Below, piece after piece: positions 34,440 through 43,787 of a stretch of 50,608 nt of DNA. The stretch comes from Nonomuraea antri. GTDB lineage: Bacteria > Actinomycetota > Actinomycetes > Streptosporangiales > Streptosporangiaceae. A program made the position numbers and the translations under genes. The stretch spans positions 1 through 50,608 of the forward strand of contig NZ_JABCPZ010000055.1 of the NCBI RefSeq assembly GCF_013283785.1, given 5' to 3'. Under the pieces are notes generated by a model that was not told the origin of the DNA, searched no databases, and saw only the letters and a list, made by a program, of their open reading frames with translations. Position 1 is the stretch's first letter. Each line of letters begins with the position of its first letter.

Positions 34440-36341
34440 ATGAGCTATGACCGTCTGACCCATCCACTGGTGCGTGAGGACGGCGAGCTGCGCAGGGCGA
34501 CCTGGGAGGAAGCGCTCGACCGTGCCGCCGAAGGCTTCCTGCGCAACGTCGCCAGGCACGGTCCCGACAGTTTCGCCATGCTGTCGTGCGCCCGTTCCAC
34601 CAACGAGATGAACTACGTGGGCCAGAAGTTCACCCGCGTGGTGATCGGCACGAACAACGTGGACTCCTGCAACCGCACCTGCCACGCGCCCAGCGTGGCG
34701 GGGCTGTCGGCGGTGTTCGGCAGCGGCGGGGGCACCTCCTCCTACCAGGAGGTGGAGGACACCGACGTGATCGTGATGTGGGGCTCGGCGGCGCGCAACG
34801 CCCATCCGATCTTCTTCCAGCACGTGCTGAAGGGCCTGCGCAACGGCGCCAGGATGTTCGCCGTCGACCCGCGCCGCACCGGCACCGCGCAGTGGGCCGA
34901 CCTGTGGCTCGGGCTGAACGTGGGCACCGACATCCCGCTCGCCCACGCGGTGGCCCGCGAGATCATCCACGCCGGGCTGCACAACGAGGCGTTCATCGAG
35001 CGGGCCACGACCGGCTTCGCCGAGTTCCGCGAGTCGGTCGAGCCGTGGACGCTCACCGCCGCCGAGCAGGTCACCGGCGTGCCCGGGCACGCCATCAGGG
35101 AACTGGCGCACGCCTACGCCCGCGCCGACCGGGCCCAGCTCTGCTGGACGCTGGGCATCACCGAGCACCACAACGCCACCGACAACGTCCGCGCGCTGAT
35201 CAATTTGGCCCTGCTGACCGGCCACGTGGGCCGCTACGGCTCCGGCCTGTCACCGTTGCGCGGCCAGAACAACGTCCAGGGCGGCGGCGACATGGGCGCC
35301 ATCCCCAACCGCCTGCCCGGCTTCCAGGACATCCTCGACCCGGCGATCAGGCGGCGCTTCGAAGGCGCCTGGAACACCCCGATCCAGCCCCGCCACGGGC
35401 TGAACCTCACCCAGATGCTGGAGGCCATGGCCGAGGGCCACGTCACCACCTGCTACCTGATCGGCGAGAACCCGGTGCAGTCCGAGGCCGACTCGCTGGC
35501 CTGCGTCAAGCGCCTGTCCATGCTCGACCACCTGGTCGTGCAGGACATCTTCCTGACCAAGACCGCGCGGATGGCCGACGTCGTGCTGCCGGCCAGCGCC
35601 GCCTGGTGCGAGGCCGAGGGCACGTTCACCAACAGCGAGCGGCGGGTGCAGCGGGTCCGCAAGGCGCTGGAGCCACCGGGCGAGGCCCGCGACGACATCT
35701 GGATCATGTGCGAGATCGCCCGCAGGCTCGGCCACGACTGGCACTACGACGGCGCCGAGGAGGTCTGGGACGAGCTGCGCGCCCTGTCACCGGCCCACGC
35801 CGGCATGACCTACCGGCGGCTGACCGAACTGCAGGGCATCCAGTGGCCGTGCCCGTCGGAGGACGCGATCGAGCCGCCGTACCTGCACGGGCGGCTGTGG
35901 GAGAGCGACCCGGTCAAGCGGGGCACGCCGGCGCCGTTCGCGCTGCTGCGCCACTCGCCGCCGGTCGACCTGCTGGACGAGGACTACCCGCTGCGCCTGA
36001 CCACCGGCCGCAGGCTCGACTCCTACAACACCGGCGTGCAGTCGTCCGGGTTCGCCTCTCCCCTGCGTCGCGGCGAGACCGTCGAGCTCTGCCCCGAGGA
36101 CGCCGAACGGCTCGGCCTGGCCGCCGGCGAGCGGGTGCGCATCACCTCCAGGCGCGGCTCGGTGGTCGCGCCGGTGTTCATCGATCCCGCGCTGCGGCCC
36201 GGGCTGGTGTTCATGACCATGCACTTCCCCGACGAGGTGGACACCAACGCGCTGACCATCGAGGCCACCTGTCCCATCGCGGGCACCGCCGAGTTCAAGG
36301 CGGCCGCCGTCCGCGTCGAGAAGCTCGTCAAGGCCGGGTGA
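34440..36341 (+). CDS. Formate dehydrogenase alpha subunit, catalytic half (lacks N-terminal Fe-S domains)
   Basis: 633 residues, beginning MSYDRLTHPLVREDGELRRATWEEALD, the sequence that normally follows the MoCo-domain [4Fe-4S] loop in FdsA/FdhF-type subunits. The metal-ligand Cys81-His82 pair is in NVDSCNRTCHAPSVAGL, and Arg in LSPLRGQNNVQGGGDMG is the conserved active-site region. The C-terminal molydopterin dinucleotide-binding domain has LTTGRRLDSYNTG and MTMHFPDEVDTNALT. It oxidises formate to CO2, cytosolic, NAD-linked. All N-terminal Fe-S domains are missing and are encoded by the third gene of the operon. GGAGGG precedes the ATG. Confidence 0.93.
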   Translation: MSYDRLTHPLVREDGELRRATWEEALDRAAEGFLRNVARHGPDSFAMLSCARSTNEMNYVGQKFTRVVIGTNNVDSCNRTCHAPSVAGLSAVFGSGGGTSSYQEVEDTDVIVMWGSAARNAHPIFFQHVLKGLRNGARMFAVDPRRTGTAQWADLWLGLNVGTDIPLAHAVAREIIHAGLHNEAFIERATTGFAEFRESVEPWTLTAAEQVTGVPGHAIRELAHAYARADRAQLCWTLGITEHHNATDNVRALINLALLTGHVGRYGSGLSPLRGQNNVQGGGDMGAIPNRLPGFQDILDPAIRRRFEGAWNTPIQPRHGLNLTQMLEAMAEGHVTTCYLIGENPVQSEADSLACVKRLSMLDHLVVQDIFLTKTARMADVVLPASAAWCEAEGTFTNSERRVQRVRKALEPPGEARDDIWIMCEIARRLGHDWHYDGAEEVWDELRALSPAHAGMTYRRLTELQGIQWPCPSEDAIEPPYLHGRLWESDPVKRGTPAPFALLRHSPPVDLLDEDYPLRLTTGRRLDSYNTGVQSSGFASPLRRGETVELCPEDAERLGLAAGERVRITSRRGSVVAPVFIDPALRPGLVFMTMHFPDEVDTNALTIEATCPIAGTAEFKAAAVRVEKLVKAG

Positions 36342-36345
36342 GCGC

Positions 36346-38097
36346 ATGGACCTGCGATTTCGCGGCGTGGAGCCGTCGGAGGAGGAGCGGGCGGCGGTCG
36401 ACGCGCTGCTCGGGCCGCCCGCCTCGGCCTGGGACGGCGGCGCCCGGAGCGCGTCCGACCTGCGGGTGGCCGTGCGCGCGGAACCGGCCCGCGACCTGCT
36501 GCTGCCCGCGCTGCACGCGGTCAACGACCGGGTCGGCTGGATCAGCGAGGGCGCGCTCGACTACATCTGCCGCCGGCTGACCGTGGCCCCCGCCGAGGCG
36601 TACGGGGTGGCCACCTTCTACTCGCTGTTCTCCATGACGCCCAGGCCGGCCCGGGTGCTGCACGTCTGCACCGACCTGGCCTGCCAGGCCAAGGGCGGCG
36701 CGGACGTGAGCCGCCTGGTGGCGGAACGGCTCGGCCCGCCGGGCACGTCGTGGCAGCCCAGCCCGTGCCTGGGCCTGTGCGAACGCGCCCCGGCCGCACT
36801 CGCGCTCGAGGCCGGCGATCCCCCGCGCTCCGACGTCCACGGCCCCTACCTGGACGACGAGCGGGACGGCGGCGAGCCCCCGGCCGAGGCGGCCGTGCCC
36901 CAGGCCGGGCAGCCCGGGCTGACCCTGCTCAAGCGCGTCGGCGTGGCCGACCCGGCCAGCCTGGACGACTACCGGGCCACCGGCGGCTACGCCGCGCTGC
37001 GCCGGGCCTTCGAGCTGGGCCCGGCCGGCGTGATCCGAGAGGTGCTGGAGTCTGGCCTGGTCGGCAGGGGCGGCGCGGCCTTCCCCACCGGCCGCAAGTG
37101 GGCAGCCGCCGCCGGTCAGCCCGACCACCCGCACTACCTGGTCTGCAACGCCGACGAGAGCGAGCCGGGCACGTTCAAGGACCGGGTGATCATGGAGGGC
37201 GACCCGTACGCGCTGGTGGAGGCCATGACCGTGGCCGCCTACGCGACCGGCTGCCCGAAGGGCTACCTCTACGTCCGCGGCGAGTATCCCCGCGCCGTCC
37301 GCCGTCTCCAGCACGCCATCGGCACGGCCAGGGCCAGGGGCCTGCTCGGCGACGACATCCTGGGCAAGGGCTTCTCGTTCGACATCGAGCTGCGGCGGGG
37401 CGCGGGCGCGTACATCTGCGGCGAGGAGACCGCGATCTTCAACTCGATCGAGGGGTATCGCGGCGAGCCGCGCAGCAAGCCGCCGTTCCCGGTGGAGAAG
37501 GGCCTGTTCGGCAAGCCGACCGTGGTGAACAACGTGGAGACGCTGGTCAACGTGCTGCCGATCCTGGAGCGCGGGGCGCGGGCGTACCGCGAGGCCGAGC
37601 CGAAGCTGTTCTGCGTGTCGGGGCACGTCGAGCGGCCGGGGATCTACGAGCTGACCTTCGGCGCGACGCTGCGCGAACTGCTCGACCTGGCCGTGCCCAC
37701 CGGCACGACCCGGGCGGTGCTGCTCGGCGGCGCGGCCGGGGCGTTCGTCACCGATCTGGACATCCCGCTCACCTTCGAGGGCACCAGGGACGCCGGCGCC
37801 ACGCTCGGCTCCGGCGTGGTGCTCGTCATCGACGACACGGTGGATCTCAAGGCGCTCCTGCTGCGCATCGCGGAGTTCTTCCGCGACGAGTCGTGCGGGC
37901 AGTGCGTGCCCTGCCGGGTGGGCACCGTCCGGCAGGAGGAGGCGCTGCACCGGCTCTCGCGCCGGGTCGACCACCGCGATCTGGTGCTGCTGCGCGAGGT
38001 CGGCCAGACCATGCGCGACGCCTCCATCTGCGGCCTGGGCCAGACCGCGTGGAACGCCGTCGAATCCGCCATCGACCGCCTGGGAGTGTACGAATGA
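36346..38097 (+). CDS. Formate dehydrogenase NADH-diaphorase subunit, NuoE-NuoF fusion (FdsG-FdsB type)
   Basis: 583 residues. Residues 1-155 are NuoE/FdsG-like with the [2Fe-2S] ligands Cys108, Cys113, Cys141 and Cys145 (CTDLAC; CLGLC). A linker of about 35 residues leads to a NuoF/FdsB-like part. It has the NADH/FMN motif GRGGAAFPTGRKW (about 240-252), NADESEPGTFKDR, GAGAYICGEETA and the [4Fe-4S] motif ESCGQCVPCRVGT with the fourth ligand in SICGLGQTA. It passes electrons from the Fe-S chain to NAD. The gene starts 4 bases after the catalytic half, and its TGA overlaps the next ATG. Confidence 0.95.
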   Translation: MDLRFRGVEPSEEERAAVDALLGPPASAWDGGARSASDLRVAVRAEPARDLLLPALHAVNDRVGWISEGALDYICRRLTVAPAEAYGVATFYSLFSMTPRPARVLHVCTDLACQAKGGADVSRLVAERLGPPGTSWQPSPCLGLCERAPAALALEAGDPPRSDVHGPYLDDERDGGEPPAEAAVPQAGQPGLTLLKRVGVADPASLDDYRATGGYAALRRAFELGPAGVIREVLESGLVGRGGAAFPTGRKWAAAAGQPDHPHYLVCNADESEPGTFKDRVIMEGDPYALVEAMTVAAYATGCPKGYLYVRGEYPRAVRRLQHAIGTARARGLLGDDILGKGFSFDIELRRGAGAYICGEETAIFNSIEGYRGEPRSKPPFPVEKGLFGKPTVVNNVETLVNVLPILERGARAYREAEPKLFCVSGHVERPGIYELTFGATLRELLDLAVPTGTTRAVLLGGAAGAFVTDLDIPLTFEGTRDAGATLGSGVVLVIDDTVDLKALLLRIAEFFRDESCGQCVPCRVGTVRQEEALHRLSRRVDHRDLVLLREVGQTMRDASICGLGQTAWNAVESAIDRLGVYE

Positions 38098-38936
38098 TCC
38101 CGCTCCAGCCGCCCCGGCGGCTCATCGACGTGGACGTCGACGGCCGGACCGTCCGCGTGCCCGAGGGCTCGACCATCCTGGACGCCTGCGCCGCCGCGGG
38201 CACCGACGTCCCGACCCTGTGCCACGGCGACACGCTCACCCCGAAGAACGCCTGCCGGGTGTGCGTGGTCGAGGTCGAGGGCGCCAGGACGCTGGCCCCG
38301 GCCTGCTCGCGCCGGGTCGAGCCGGGCATGAACGTGGCCACCGGCACCGAACGGGTCAGGCGGAGCCGCAAGGTGGTGCTGGAACTGCTCGGCTCGTCCG
38401 CCGACCTGTCCACCACGCCCGGGGCGGCGGAGTGGATCGCCGAGTACGCGGCCGAGCCGGCCAGGTTCGGCCCCGACGCGGCCACCGTCGAGCAGCCCGC
38501 CAAGGTGGACAACGACCTCTACGTCCGCGACTACAGCAAATGCATCCTGTGCTACAAGTGCGTGGACGCCTGCGGCGACCAGTGGCAGAACACCTTCGCG
38601 ATCTCGGTGGCCGGCCGCGGCTTCGACGCCACGATCTCCACCGAGTTCGACGCCCCGCTGACCGACTCGGCCTGCGTGTACTGCGGCAACTGCGTGGAGG
38701 TGTGCCCGACGGGCGCGCTGTCGTTCAAGAGCGAGTTCGACATGCGGGCCGCCGGCACCTGGGACGAGTCGCGGCAGAGCGAGACCACGACGATCTGCAG
38801 CTACTGCGGGGTCGGCTGCAACCTGACCCTGCACGTGCAGGACAACAAGATCGTCAAGGTGAGCTCGCCGCACGACAACCCGGTGACGAAGGGCAACCTG
38901 TGCGTCAAGGGCCGCTTCGGGTACGGGTATGTCTAG
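38094..38936 (+). CDS. Formate dehydrogenase alpha subunit, N-terminal Fe-S half (separate protein)
   Basis: 280 residues. It carries a [2Fe-2S] ferredoxin domain (Cys43, 54, 57, 71), then two 4-Cys clusters (Cys150, 153, 156, 160 and Cys194, 197, 200, 204). It ends with the MoCo-proximal [4Fe-4S] motif (Cys235, 238, 242, 270; CSYCGVGC...[14 protein letters not shown]) exactly where FdsA-type proteins continue into the catalytic domain. The His-Cys cluster motif (HPxDCxxC) expected between the first and second clusters is absent. It must assemble with the 633-residue catalytic protein to make one working alpha subunit. Its stop overlaps the fdhD start. Confidence 0.93.
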   Translation: MIPLQPPRRLIDVDVDGRTVRVPEGSTILDACAAAGTDVPTLCHGDTLTPKNACRVCVVEVEGARTLAPACSRRVEPGMNVATGTERVRRSRKVVLELLGSSADLSTTPGAAEWIAEYAAEPARFGPDAATVEQPAKVDNDLYVRDYSKCILCYKCVDACGDQWQNTFAISVAGRGFDATISTEFDAPLTDSACVYCGNCVEVCPTGALSFKSEFDMRAAGTWDESRQSETTTICSYCGVGCNLTLHVQDNKIVKVSSPHDNPVTKGNLCVKGRFGYGYV

Positions 38937-39789
38937 GGTCGCCGTCAAGCGCCGGGTGCTGCGCATCGACGAGGCGGCACGCACCCGCCGGGTCGACTCG
39001 CTGGCCGCCGAGGAGCCGCTGGAGATCAGGGTGCACGGCGTCCCGCTGACGATCACCATGCGCACCCCGGGCGACGACTTCGACCTGGCGGCCGGCTTCC
39101 TGGTGAGCGAGGGCGCGGTCACCAGGCCCGCGGACATCGCCTCGATCCGCTACTGCGCGGGCGCCACGGCCGACGGGGTGAACACGTACAACGTGCTGGA
39201 CGTGCGCCTGGCCCCCGGGGTCGCGCGGCCGGAGCCGCGCAACTTCTACACCACCTCCTCCTGCGGCGTCTGTGGGAAGGCGTCGCTGGAGGCGGTGCGC
39301 ACCGTGGCCCCGTGGAGCGCTCACGAGGACCAGGTCACGCTGGCGCACGCGACCGTCACGGCGTTGCCCGGGCGGCTGCGCGCGGCCCAGCGGGTCTTCG
39401 ACAGGACCGGCGGGCTGCACGCGGCCGGCCTGTTCACCGCCGGGGGCGACCCGCTGTGCGTGCGCGAGGACGTGGGCCGGCACAACGCCGTGGACAAGCT
39501 GCTCGGCTGGGCGCTGCGCGAGGGCCGGCTGCCGCTGCGCTCCCGCGTGCTGATGGTGTCCGGGCGGGCCTCGTTCGAGCTGGTGCAGAAGGCGGTGATG
39601 GGCGGGATCCCGGTGCTGGCCGCGGTGTCGGCGCCGTCCTCGCTGGCGGTGGAGCTGGCCGCGGCCGAGGGGCTGACCCTCATCGGGTTCCTGCGGGGGG
39701 AGTCCATGAACGTCTACGCGGGCGAGCGGCGGCTGAACGTCGCTCCGGGCGCCGGCGACGGCTCAGCCGGCGCACGACCACCGGGGTGA
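38929..39789 (+). CDS. fdhD: FdhD sulfur-carrier protein for formate dehydrogenase maturation
   Basis: 286 residues. The mobile-loop Cys pair is Cys112-x-x-Cys115 in [19 protein letters not shown]. Other family blocks are [53 protein letters not shown] and [37 protein letters not shown]. It delivers sulfur from a cysteine desulfurase to the molybdenum site, needed for activity. It overlaps the Fe-S half gene by 8 bases, so it is the last gene of the fdh operon. Confidence 0.96.
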   Translation: MSRVAVKRRVLRIDEAARTRRVDSLAAEEPLEIRVHGVPLTITMRTPGDDFDLAAGFLVSEGAVTRPADIASIRYCAGATADGVNTYNVLDVRLAPGVARPEPRNFYTTSSCGVCGKASLEAVRTVAPWSAHEDQVTLAHATVTALPGRLRAAQRVFDRTGGLHAAGLFTAGGDPLCVREDVGRHNAVDKLLGWALREGRLPLRSRVLMVSGRASFELVQKAVMGGIPVLAAVSAPSSLAVELAAAEGLTLIGFLRGESMNVYAGERRLNVAPGAGDGSAGARPPG

Positions 39790-39854
39790 TGGCGGGGGTG
39801 CCGTCCGGCGTCGCCTGGCCCCCAGCCGCCGTACGGCATCTCTTGCCGCGATTT

Positions 39855-39869
39855 TGACAACCGTTTTCA
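39855..39869. promoter_or_regulatory. Zur box upstream of znuA
   Basis: TGACAACCGTTTTCA is a 15-bp dyad with 6 of 7 complementary arm pairs, close to the actinobacterial Zur consensus TGAAAATGATTTTCA. It lies 22 bases before the znuA ATG, and zur is the last gene of the same operon. Confidence 0.8.
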
Positions 39870-39890
39870 TTTTGCGCCATACTGACTCAC

Positions 39891-40820
39891 ATGATGTCAG
39901 GACATTCCCGCCCACGTTCCGTCGGACTGCTGGCCGGCGCCGCCCTCCTGCTCGCGACCGCCGCCTGCGGGTCGGGCACGGCCGAGACGAACGCGAGCGG
40001 CAAGCCTGACGTGGTGGCCGCCTTCTACCCCCTGCAGTGGCTGAGCGAGCAGGTCGGCGGCCAGGACGCCCAGGTCACCGTGCTGACCGCGCCCGGCGTC
40101 GAGCCGCACGACCTGGAGCTGGGCGTGCAGCAGGTGAGCCGGCTGCGCAAGGCCGCGCTGACCGTCTACATCAAGGGCGTGCAGCCCGCCGTGGACGAGG
40201 CCGTCACCGAGGACAAGAGCTTCGACGCCGCCACCGCCGTCACCACCATCCCGGCCGGCGAGCACGCGGGAGAGTCCGAGGCCGAGCACGAGGCCCACGA
40301 GCACGAGGTCTCCTACGACCCGCACCTGTGGCTCGACCCGTCGCGCCTGGCCATCGTGGCCACCAAGCTCGGCGAGCGGCTGGCCGAGGCCGACCCCGCG
40401 CACGCCCAGGGCTACCGTGACCGCGCCGCCGCGACCGCCACCACGCTCGGCACGCTCGACCAGGAGTTCAGCAAGGGGCTGAGCGCCTGCGCGACCAAGA
40501 CCATGGTCACCGCGCACGAGGCGTTCGGCTACCTGGCCGACCGGTACAAGCTCAAGCAGATCGGCATCACGCTCGACCCCGAGACCGAGCCGACCCCGGC
40601 CCGCCTGTCGGAGGTGGCCAAGCTGGCCAAGGCCGAGCAGGTCACCACGATCTTCACCGAGGCCCTGGTCAGCCCCAAGGTCGCCGAAGTGCTGGCGAGC
40701 GAGGTGGGGGCCAAGACCGCGGTGCTCGACCCGCTGGAGAGCAAGCCGTCGGGCGACTACCTGTCCGCCATGCGGGAGAATCTCCAGACCCTGCGAACCG
40801 CTCTGAGGTGTACGGCATGA
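39891..40820 (+). CDS. znuA: Zinc ABC transporter substrate-binding lipoprotein
   Basis: 309 residues. The signal peptide has lipobox LLLATAAC-G (Cys near residue 26). The cluster A-I fold shows in VVAAFYPLQWLSEQVGG, APGVEPHDLELGVQQV (His ligand), the His/Glu-rich loop HAGESEAEHEAHEHEVSYDPHLWLDP with further His, TAHEAFGYLADRY, and FTEALVSPKVAEVLASE. It captures zinc (or possibly manganese) outside the cell. The stop overlaps the ATPase start (ATGA), and a Zur box lies upstream. Confidence 0.93.
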   Translation: MMSGHSRPRSVGLLAGAALLLATAACGSGTAETNASGKPDVVAAFYPLQWLSEQVGGQDAQVTVLTAPGVEPHDLELGVQQVSRLRKAALTVYIKGVQPAVDEAVTEDKSFDAATAVTTIPAGEHAGESEAEHEAHEHEVSYDPHLWLDPSRLAIVATKLGERLAEADPAHAQGYRDRAAATATTLGTLDQEFSKGLSACATKTMVTAHEAFGYLADRYKLKQIGITLDPETEPTPARLSEVAKLAKAEQVTTIFTEALVSPKVAEVLASEVGAKTAVLDPLESKPSGDYLSAMRENLQTLRTALRCTA

Positions 40821-41608
40821 TCGAAACGGCCTTCGCGATGACCGGCGGCCGGGTCACGCTCGACAGCAAGCCGATCCTGCGCGGCATCGACCTGACGATC
40901 TGCCCCGGCGAGGTCGTCGCGCTGCTCGGCGCGAACGGCTCGGGCAAGTCGACGCTGGTCCGCGCGCTGCTCGGGCTCACCCCGCTGTCCGGCGGCCAGA
41001 CCCTGCTCTACGGCAGCCCGCCGGCCAGGTTCCGCGAGTGGTGGCGCATCGGCTACGTGCCGCAGCGGCTCCAGGTGGGCGGCGGCGTGCCCGCGACGGT
41101 CCGCGAGGTCGTGGCCTCCGGCCGGATCGCCAGGCAGAGCAGGTTCCGCCGCACCAGCTCCGCCGACAAGGCCGCGGTGGCGAGCGCGCTGGAGGCCGTA
41201 CGGCTGACCGACCGGGCGGGCGACCCGGTGCAGTCCCTGTCGGGCGGCCAGCAGCAGCGGGTGCTCATCGCCCGCGCGCTGGCCGGCGATCCCGACACGT
41301 ACGTGATGGACGAACCCACCGCCGGCGTCGACGCCGAGACCCAGCGGCTGCTCGCCGACACGCTGTCCGAGCTGGTGCTCGGCGGCAAGACGGTGGTCCT
41401 GGTGGCACACGAGCTGGGCCCGCTGGAGCCGATCATCACGCGCGGCGTGGTGATCCGCGAGGGCCGCGTCGCGCACGACGGCGCACCCCCTCGGCCCGAG
41501 GGCGAGTGCGCCAGGCCGGGGCACGAGCACGTGCACCCGCACGCCCCCGAGAGCGCCGCCGGCGTGACGGTCGGGCCGCTCACCGGGTGGCAGGGAGAAC
41601 CGCGATGA
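40817..41608 (+). CDS. znuC: Zinc ABC transporter ATP-binding protein
   Basis: 263 residues from the ATG at 40817, chosen over a GTG at 40808 because it overlaps the znuA stop. Walker A is LLGANGSGKST, the signature is SLSGGQQQRVLIARALAGDP, Walker B is TYVMDEPTAGVD, and the switch His is in LVAHELGP. The C-terminal tail is His/Pro/Gly-rich (GHEHVHPHAPESA), a likely zinc-binding extension. It powers zinc import with ZnuB. Confidence 0.94.
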   Translation: MIETAFAMTGGRVTLDSKPILRGIDLTICPGEVVALLGANGSGKSTLVRALLGLTPLSGGQTLLYGSPPARFREWWRIGYVPQRLQVGGGVPATVREVVASGRIARQSRFRRTSSADKAAVASALEAVRLTDRAGDPVQSLSGGQQQRVLIARALAGDPDTYVMDEPTAGVDAETQRLLADTLSELVLGGKTVVLVAHELGPLEPIITRGVVIREGRVAHDGAPPRPEGECARPGHEHVHPHAPESAAGVTVGPLTGWQGEPR

Positions 41609-42483
41609 TCTTCGAACTGCTGCAGGAGAACCTCTTCCAGCTCGCGCTGATCGCGGCGCTGCTGGTGGGCCTGTGCGCGCCGGCCGTGGGCACGTTCATC
41701 GTGCAGCGCAGGCTCGCGCTGCTCGGCGACGGCATCGGCCACGTGGCGCTGACCGGCGTCGCGCTGGGCTTCCTGACCGGCAGCGCGCCGGTGCTGACCG
41801 CCGTGGCCGTGTCGATCGCCGGGGCGGTGGCCATCGAGCTGGTCAGGGCCCGCGGGCGCACCAGCGGCGAGGTGGCGCTCGCGCTGCTGTTCTACGGCGG
41901 CATCGCGGGCGGCGTGATGCTCATGGCCGTCGCGCCCGGTGGCAGCAACGCCAAGCTGAACTCCTACCTGTTCGGCGCCATCGCCAGCGTCACCGAGCAG
42001 GACATCTGGATCATCGGCGGGCTGGCCGCCGCGGTCATCGGGGTGGTCGTGGTCTTCGGCAGGGAGCTGTTCGTGCTCTGCCAGGACGAGGAGATGGCCA
42101 AGGCCAGCGGCCTGCCGGTGCGCTTCCTCAGCCTGGTGATCGCGGTCACGGCCGCGCTGACCGTGGTCATCGCCATGCGCGTGGTCGGCCTGCTGCTGGT
42201 CAGCGCGCTGATGGTGATCCCGGTCGCCACCAGCCAGCAGCTCACCCGGGGTTTCCGCGCCACCATGCTGCTGGCCATGCTGTTCGGCGTGATCGCCTCC
42301 GTCGGCGGACTGCTGGCCTCGACGTTCTCGGCCAAGGTGCCGCCTGGCGCGGCTATCGTGCTTCTCGCGCTGTGCGGCTTCGTCCTGGCACTGGGTGTCG
42401 GTAAATTCGTACGGCGAGGCAGAATCCAGGGGTCAACCACCGAGAGCGAACGGCCGGGAGCACCGGCCGAGGAGGTCGCATGA
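41605..42483 (+). CDS. znuB: Zinc ABC transporter permease
   Basis: 292 residues from the ATG at 41605 overlapping the znuC stop. Seven to nine hydrophobic helices are visible. Family blocks are RRLALLGDGIGHVALTGVALGFL, ARGRTSGEVALALLFYGGIAGGVML, LFGAIASVTEQD, and RVVGLLLVSALMVIPVATSQQLTRGF. The C-terminal tail (RRGRIQGSTTESERPGAPAEE) is soluble. Its stop overlaps the zur start (ATGA). Confidence 0.94.
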   Translation: MIFELLQENLFQLALIAALLVGLCAPAVGTFIVQRRLALLGDGIGHVALTGVALGFLTGSAPVLTAVAVSIAGAVAIELVRARGRTSGEVALALLFYGGIAGGVMLMAVAPGGSNAKLNSYLFGAIASVTEQDIWIIGGLAAAVIGVVVVFGRELFVLCQDEEMAKASGLPVRFLSLVIAVTAALTVVIAMRVVGLLLVSALMVIPVATSQQLTRGFRATMLLAMLFGVIASVGGLLASTFSAKVPPGAAIVLLALCGFVLALGVGKFVRRGRIQGSTTESERPGAPAEEVA

Positions 42484-42860
42484 CGACGAGGCGTGATGCC
42501 GTGCACGACACCCTCCGCCAGAGCGAGGGTTTCCGCAGCGCGCAGGACGTCTACGCCGAGATGCGTCAGCACGGGGCGAAGATCGGCCTGACCACCGTCT
42601 ACCGGGCGCTGCAGTCGCTGGCCGACGGCGGGAAGGTCGACGTGCTCCGCACCGACGACGGCGAGTCCGTCTACCGTGCCTGCGCCAGCGACTCCCATCA
42701 CCACCACCTGGTCTGCCGCCGCTGCGGTCACACCGTGGAGGTGGCCGGGCCGGCGGTCGAGCGCTGGGCCGAGATGGTCGGCAGCGAGCACGGGTTCACC
42801 GAGATCACTCACACGGTCGAGGTCTTCGGCACCTGCTCGACCTGCTCAGTTAAAGACTGA
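42480..42860 (+). CDS. zur: Zinc uptake regulator (Fur family)
   Basis: 126 residues. The winged helix is LRQSEGFRSAQDVYAEMRQHGAKIGLTTVYRALQSLADGGKVDVLRTDDGESVYRACA. The metal-site segment SDSHHHHLVCRRCGHTVEV carries the CxxC and His cluster, with a second CxxC at CSTCSVKD. With zinc bound it should repress the znu operon through the upstream box, closing a feedback loop. Its 3' end overlaps the convergent EamA gene by 52 bases. Confidence 0.95.
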   Translation: MTTRRDAVHDTLRQSEGFRSAQDVYAEMRQHGAKIGLTTVYRALQSLADGGKVDVLRTDDGESVYRACASDSHHHHLVCRRCGHTVEVAGPAVERWAEMVGSEHGFTEITHTVEVFGTCSTCSVKD

Positions 42861-43717
42861 GTGCGCCGCGAGCCGTAGAGCACGCCGAGGACGATCACCG
42901 CGCATCCGGCGAACTGCAGCGGCGAGGGGCGCTCGTCCAGCGCCAGGGCCGACAGCGCGACCGTGGTGATGGGCTGCACCAGCAGGAGCAACGCGGTGAG
43001 CGCGGCCGGCTGCCTGGGCAGCGAATACGTGATCAGCGACCAGCCCAGCACCTGCGGCCCGAGCGCGAGCACCAGCAGCCAGCCGTGCGCCGGCCACGAC
43101 GGGGTGAAGTCGGCGCCGCCGAACAGCGGGCTGAGCGCCGCGATGGCCAGCGTGGCCACCACCGTGGCGTGGGCCAGCGGCGCCGCGCTGCGCGCCGAGC
43201 CGGCCTTCATCAGCAGCAGGAACGCGGCGTAGGACAGCGACGTGGCCACGCCCGCGAGCACGCCCATCAGCGGGTCCGAGCCGTAGGCGGCGCTGTCGAA
43301 CACCCCGGAGATCAGCACCACGCCGGCGAACACCACCGGCGTGGCGATCATGAGCTGGTTCGACGGCCGCTCGCGGAAGACCGCCCAGGCGGCGAACGCC
43401 ACGATGAACACCTGCAGGTTGCCCAGCACGGTGGCGAGTCCGGCGCCCACGTAGTCGATGGCGTGGTGCCAGAACAGCAGGTCGAGTGCGAACGTCAGGC
43501 CCGCGGCCCAGGCCAGCAGCATGCTCCGGCGCGGCAGCGGGCCCAGCCTGCGCCGCTCCAGCCAGGCCAGCACCAGCATCGGCGGCACCGCGTACGCGCA
43601 GCGGAACAACGCCGACGTCGCCGGTGACACCCCGGACAACCGGACCAGCGGGCCGGAGGTGGAGATGATCAGCGCACCGGCGATCGCGATCAGCACGATA
43701 CGGCGATGTGCACTCAT
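42809..43717 (-). CDS. EamA-family (DMT) transporter
   Basis: 302 residues from the ATG at 43717 (MSAHRRIVLIAIAGALIISTSGPLVRLSG). Ten membrane helices in two EamA repeats are visible (for example ATSALFRCAYAVPPMLVLAWLERRR; YVGAGLATVLGNLQVFIVAFAAWAVFRERPS; LALGPQVLGWSLITYSLPRQPAALTALLLLVQPITTVALSALALDERPSPLQFAGCAVIVLGVL). It exports or takes up a small metabolite. The C-terminal 17 codons overlap zur on the opposite strand. Confidence 0.9.
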   Translation of the reverse strand: MSAHRRIVLIAIAGALIISTSGPLVRLSGVSPATSALFRCAYAVPPMLVLAWLERRRLGPLPRRSMLLAWAAGLTFALDLLFWHHAIDYVGAGLATVLGNLQVFIVAFAAWAVFRERPSNQLMIATPVVFAGVVLISGVFDSAAYGSDPLMGVLAGVATSLSYAAFLLLMKAGSARSAAPLAHATVVATLAIAALSPLFGGADFTPSWPAHGWLLVLALGPQVLGWSLITYSLPRQPAALTALLLLVQPITTVALSALALDERPSPLQFAGCAVIVLGVLYGSRRTQSLTEQVEQVPKTSTV

Positions 43718-43787
43718 GGAAACCCCCGACCCCCCAAGGTAGAGATACGCTGCGACCACGCTAGAACCGGCCCGGACAGGAGTCAAC

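Noticed and set aside
39875..39890. CATACTG near znuA as a seventh copy of the oxalate operator
   Set aside because: Only one weak half-site and no dyad; a Zur box explains control here.
43085..43627. A plus-strand open frame over the EamA gene
   Set aside because: Low-complexity, antisense to a clear ten-helix transporter; no ribosome site.
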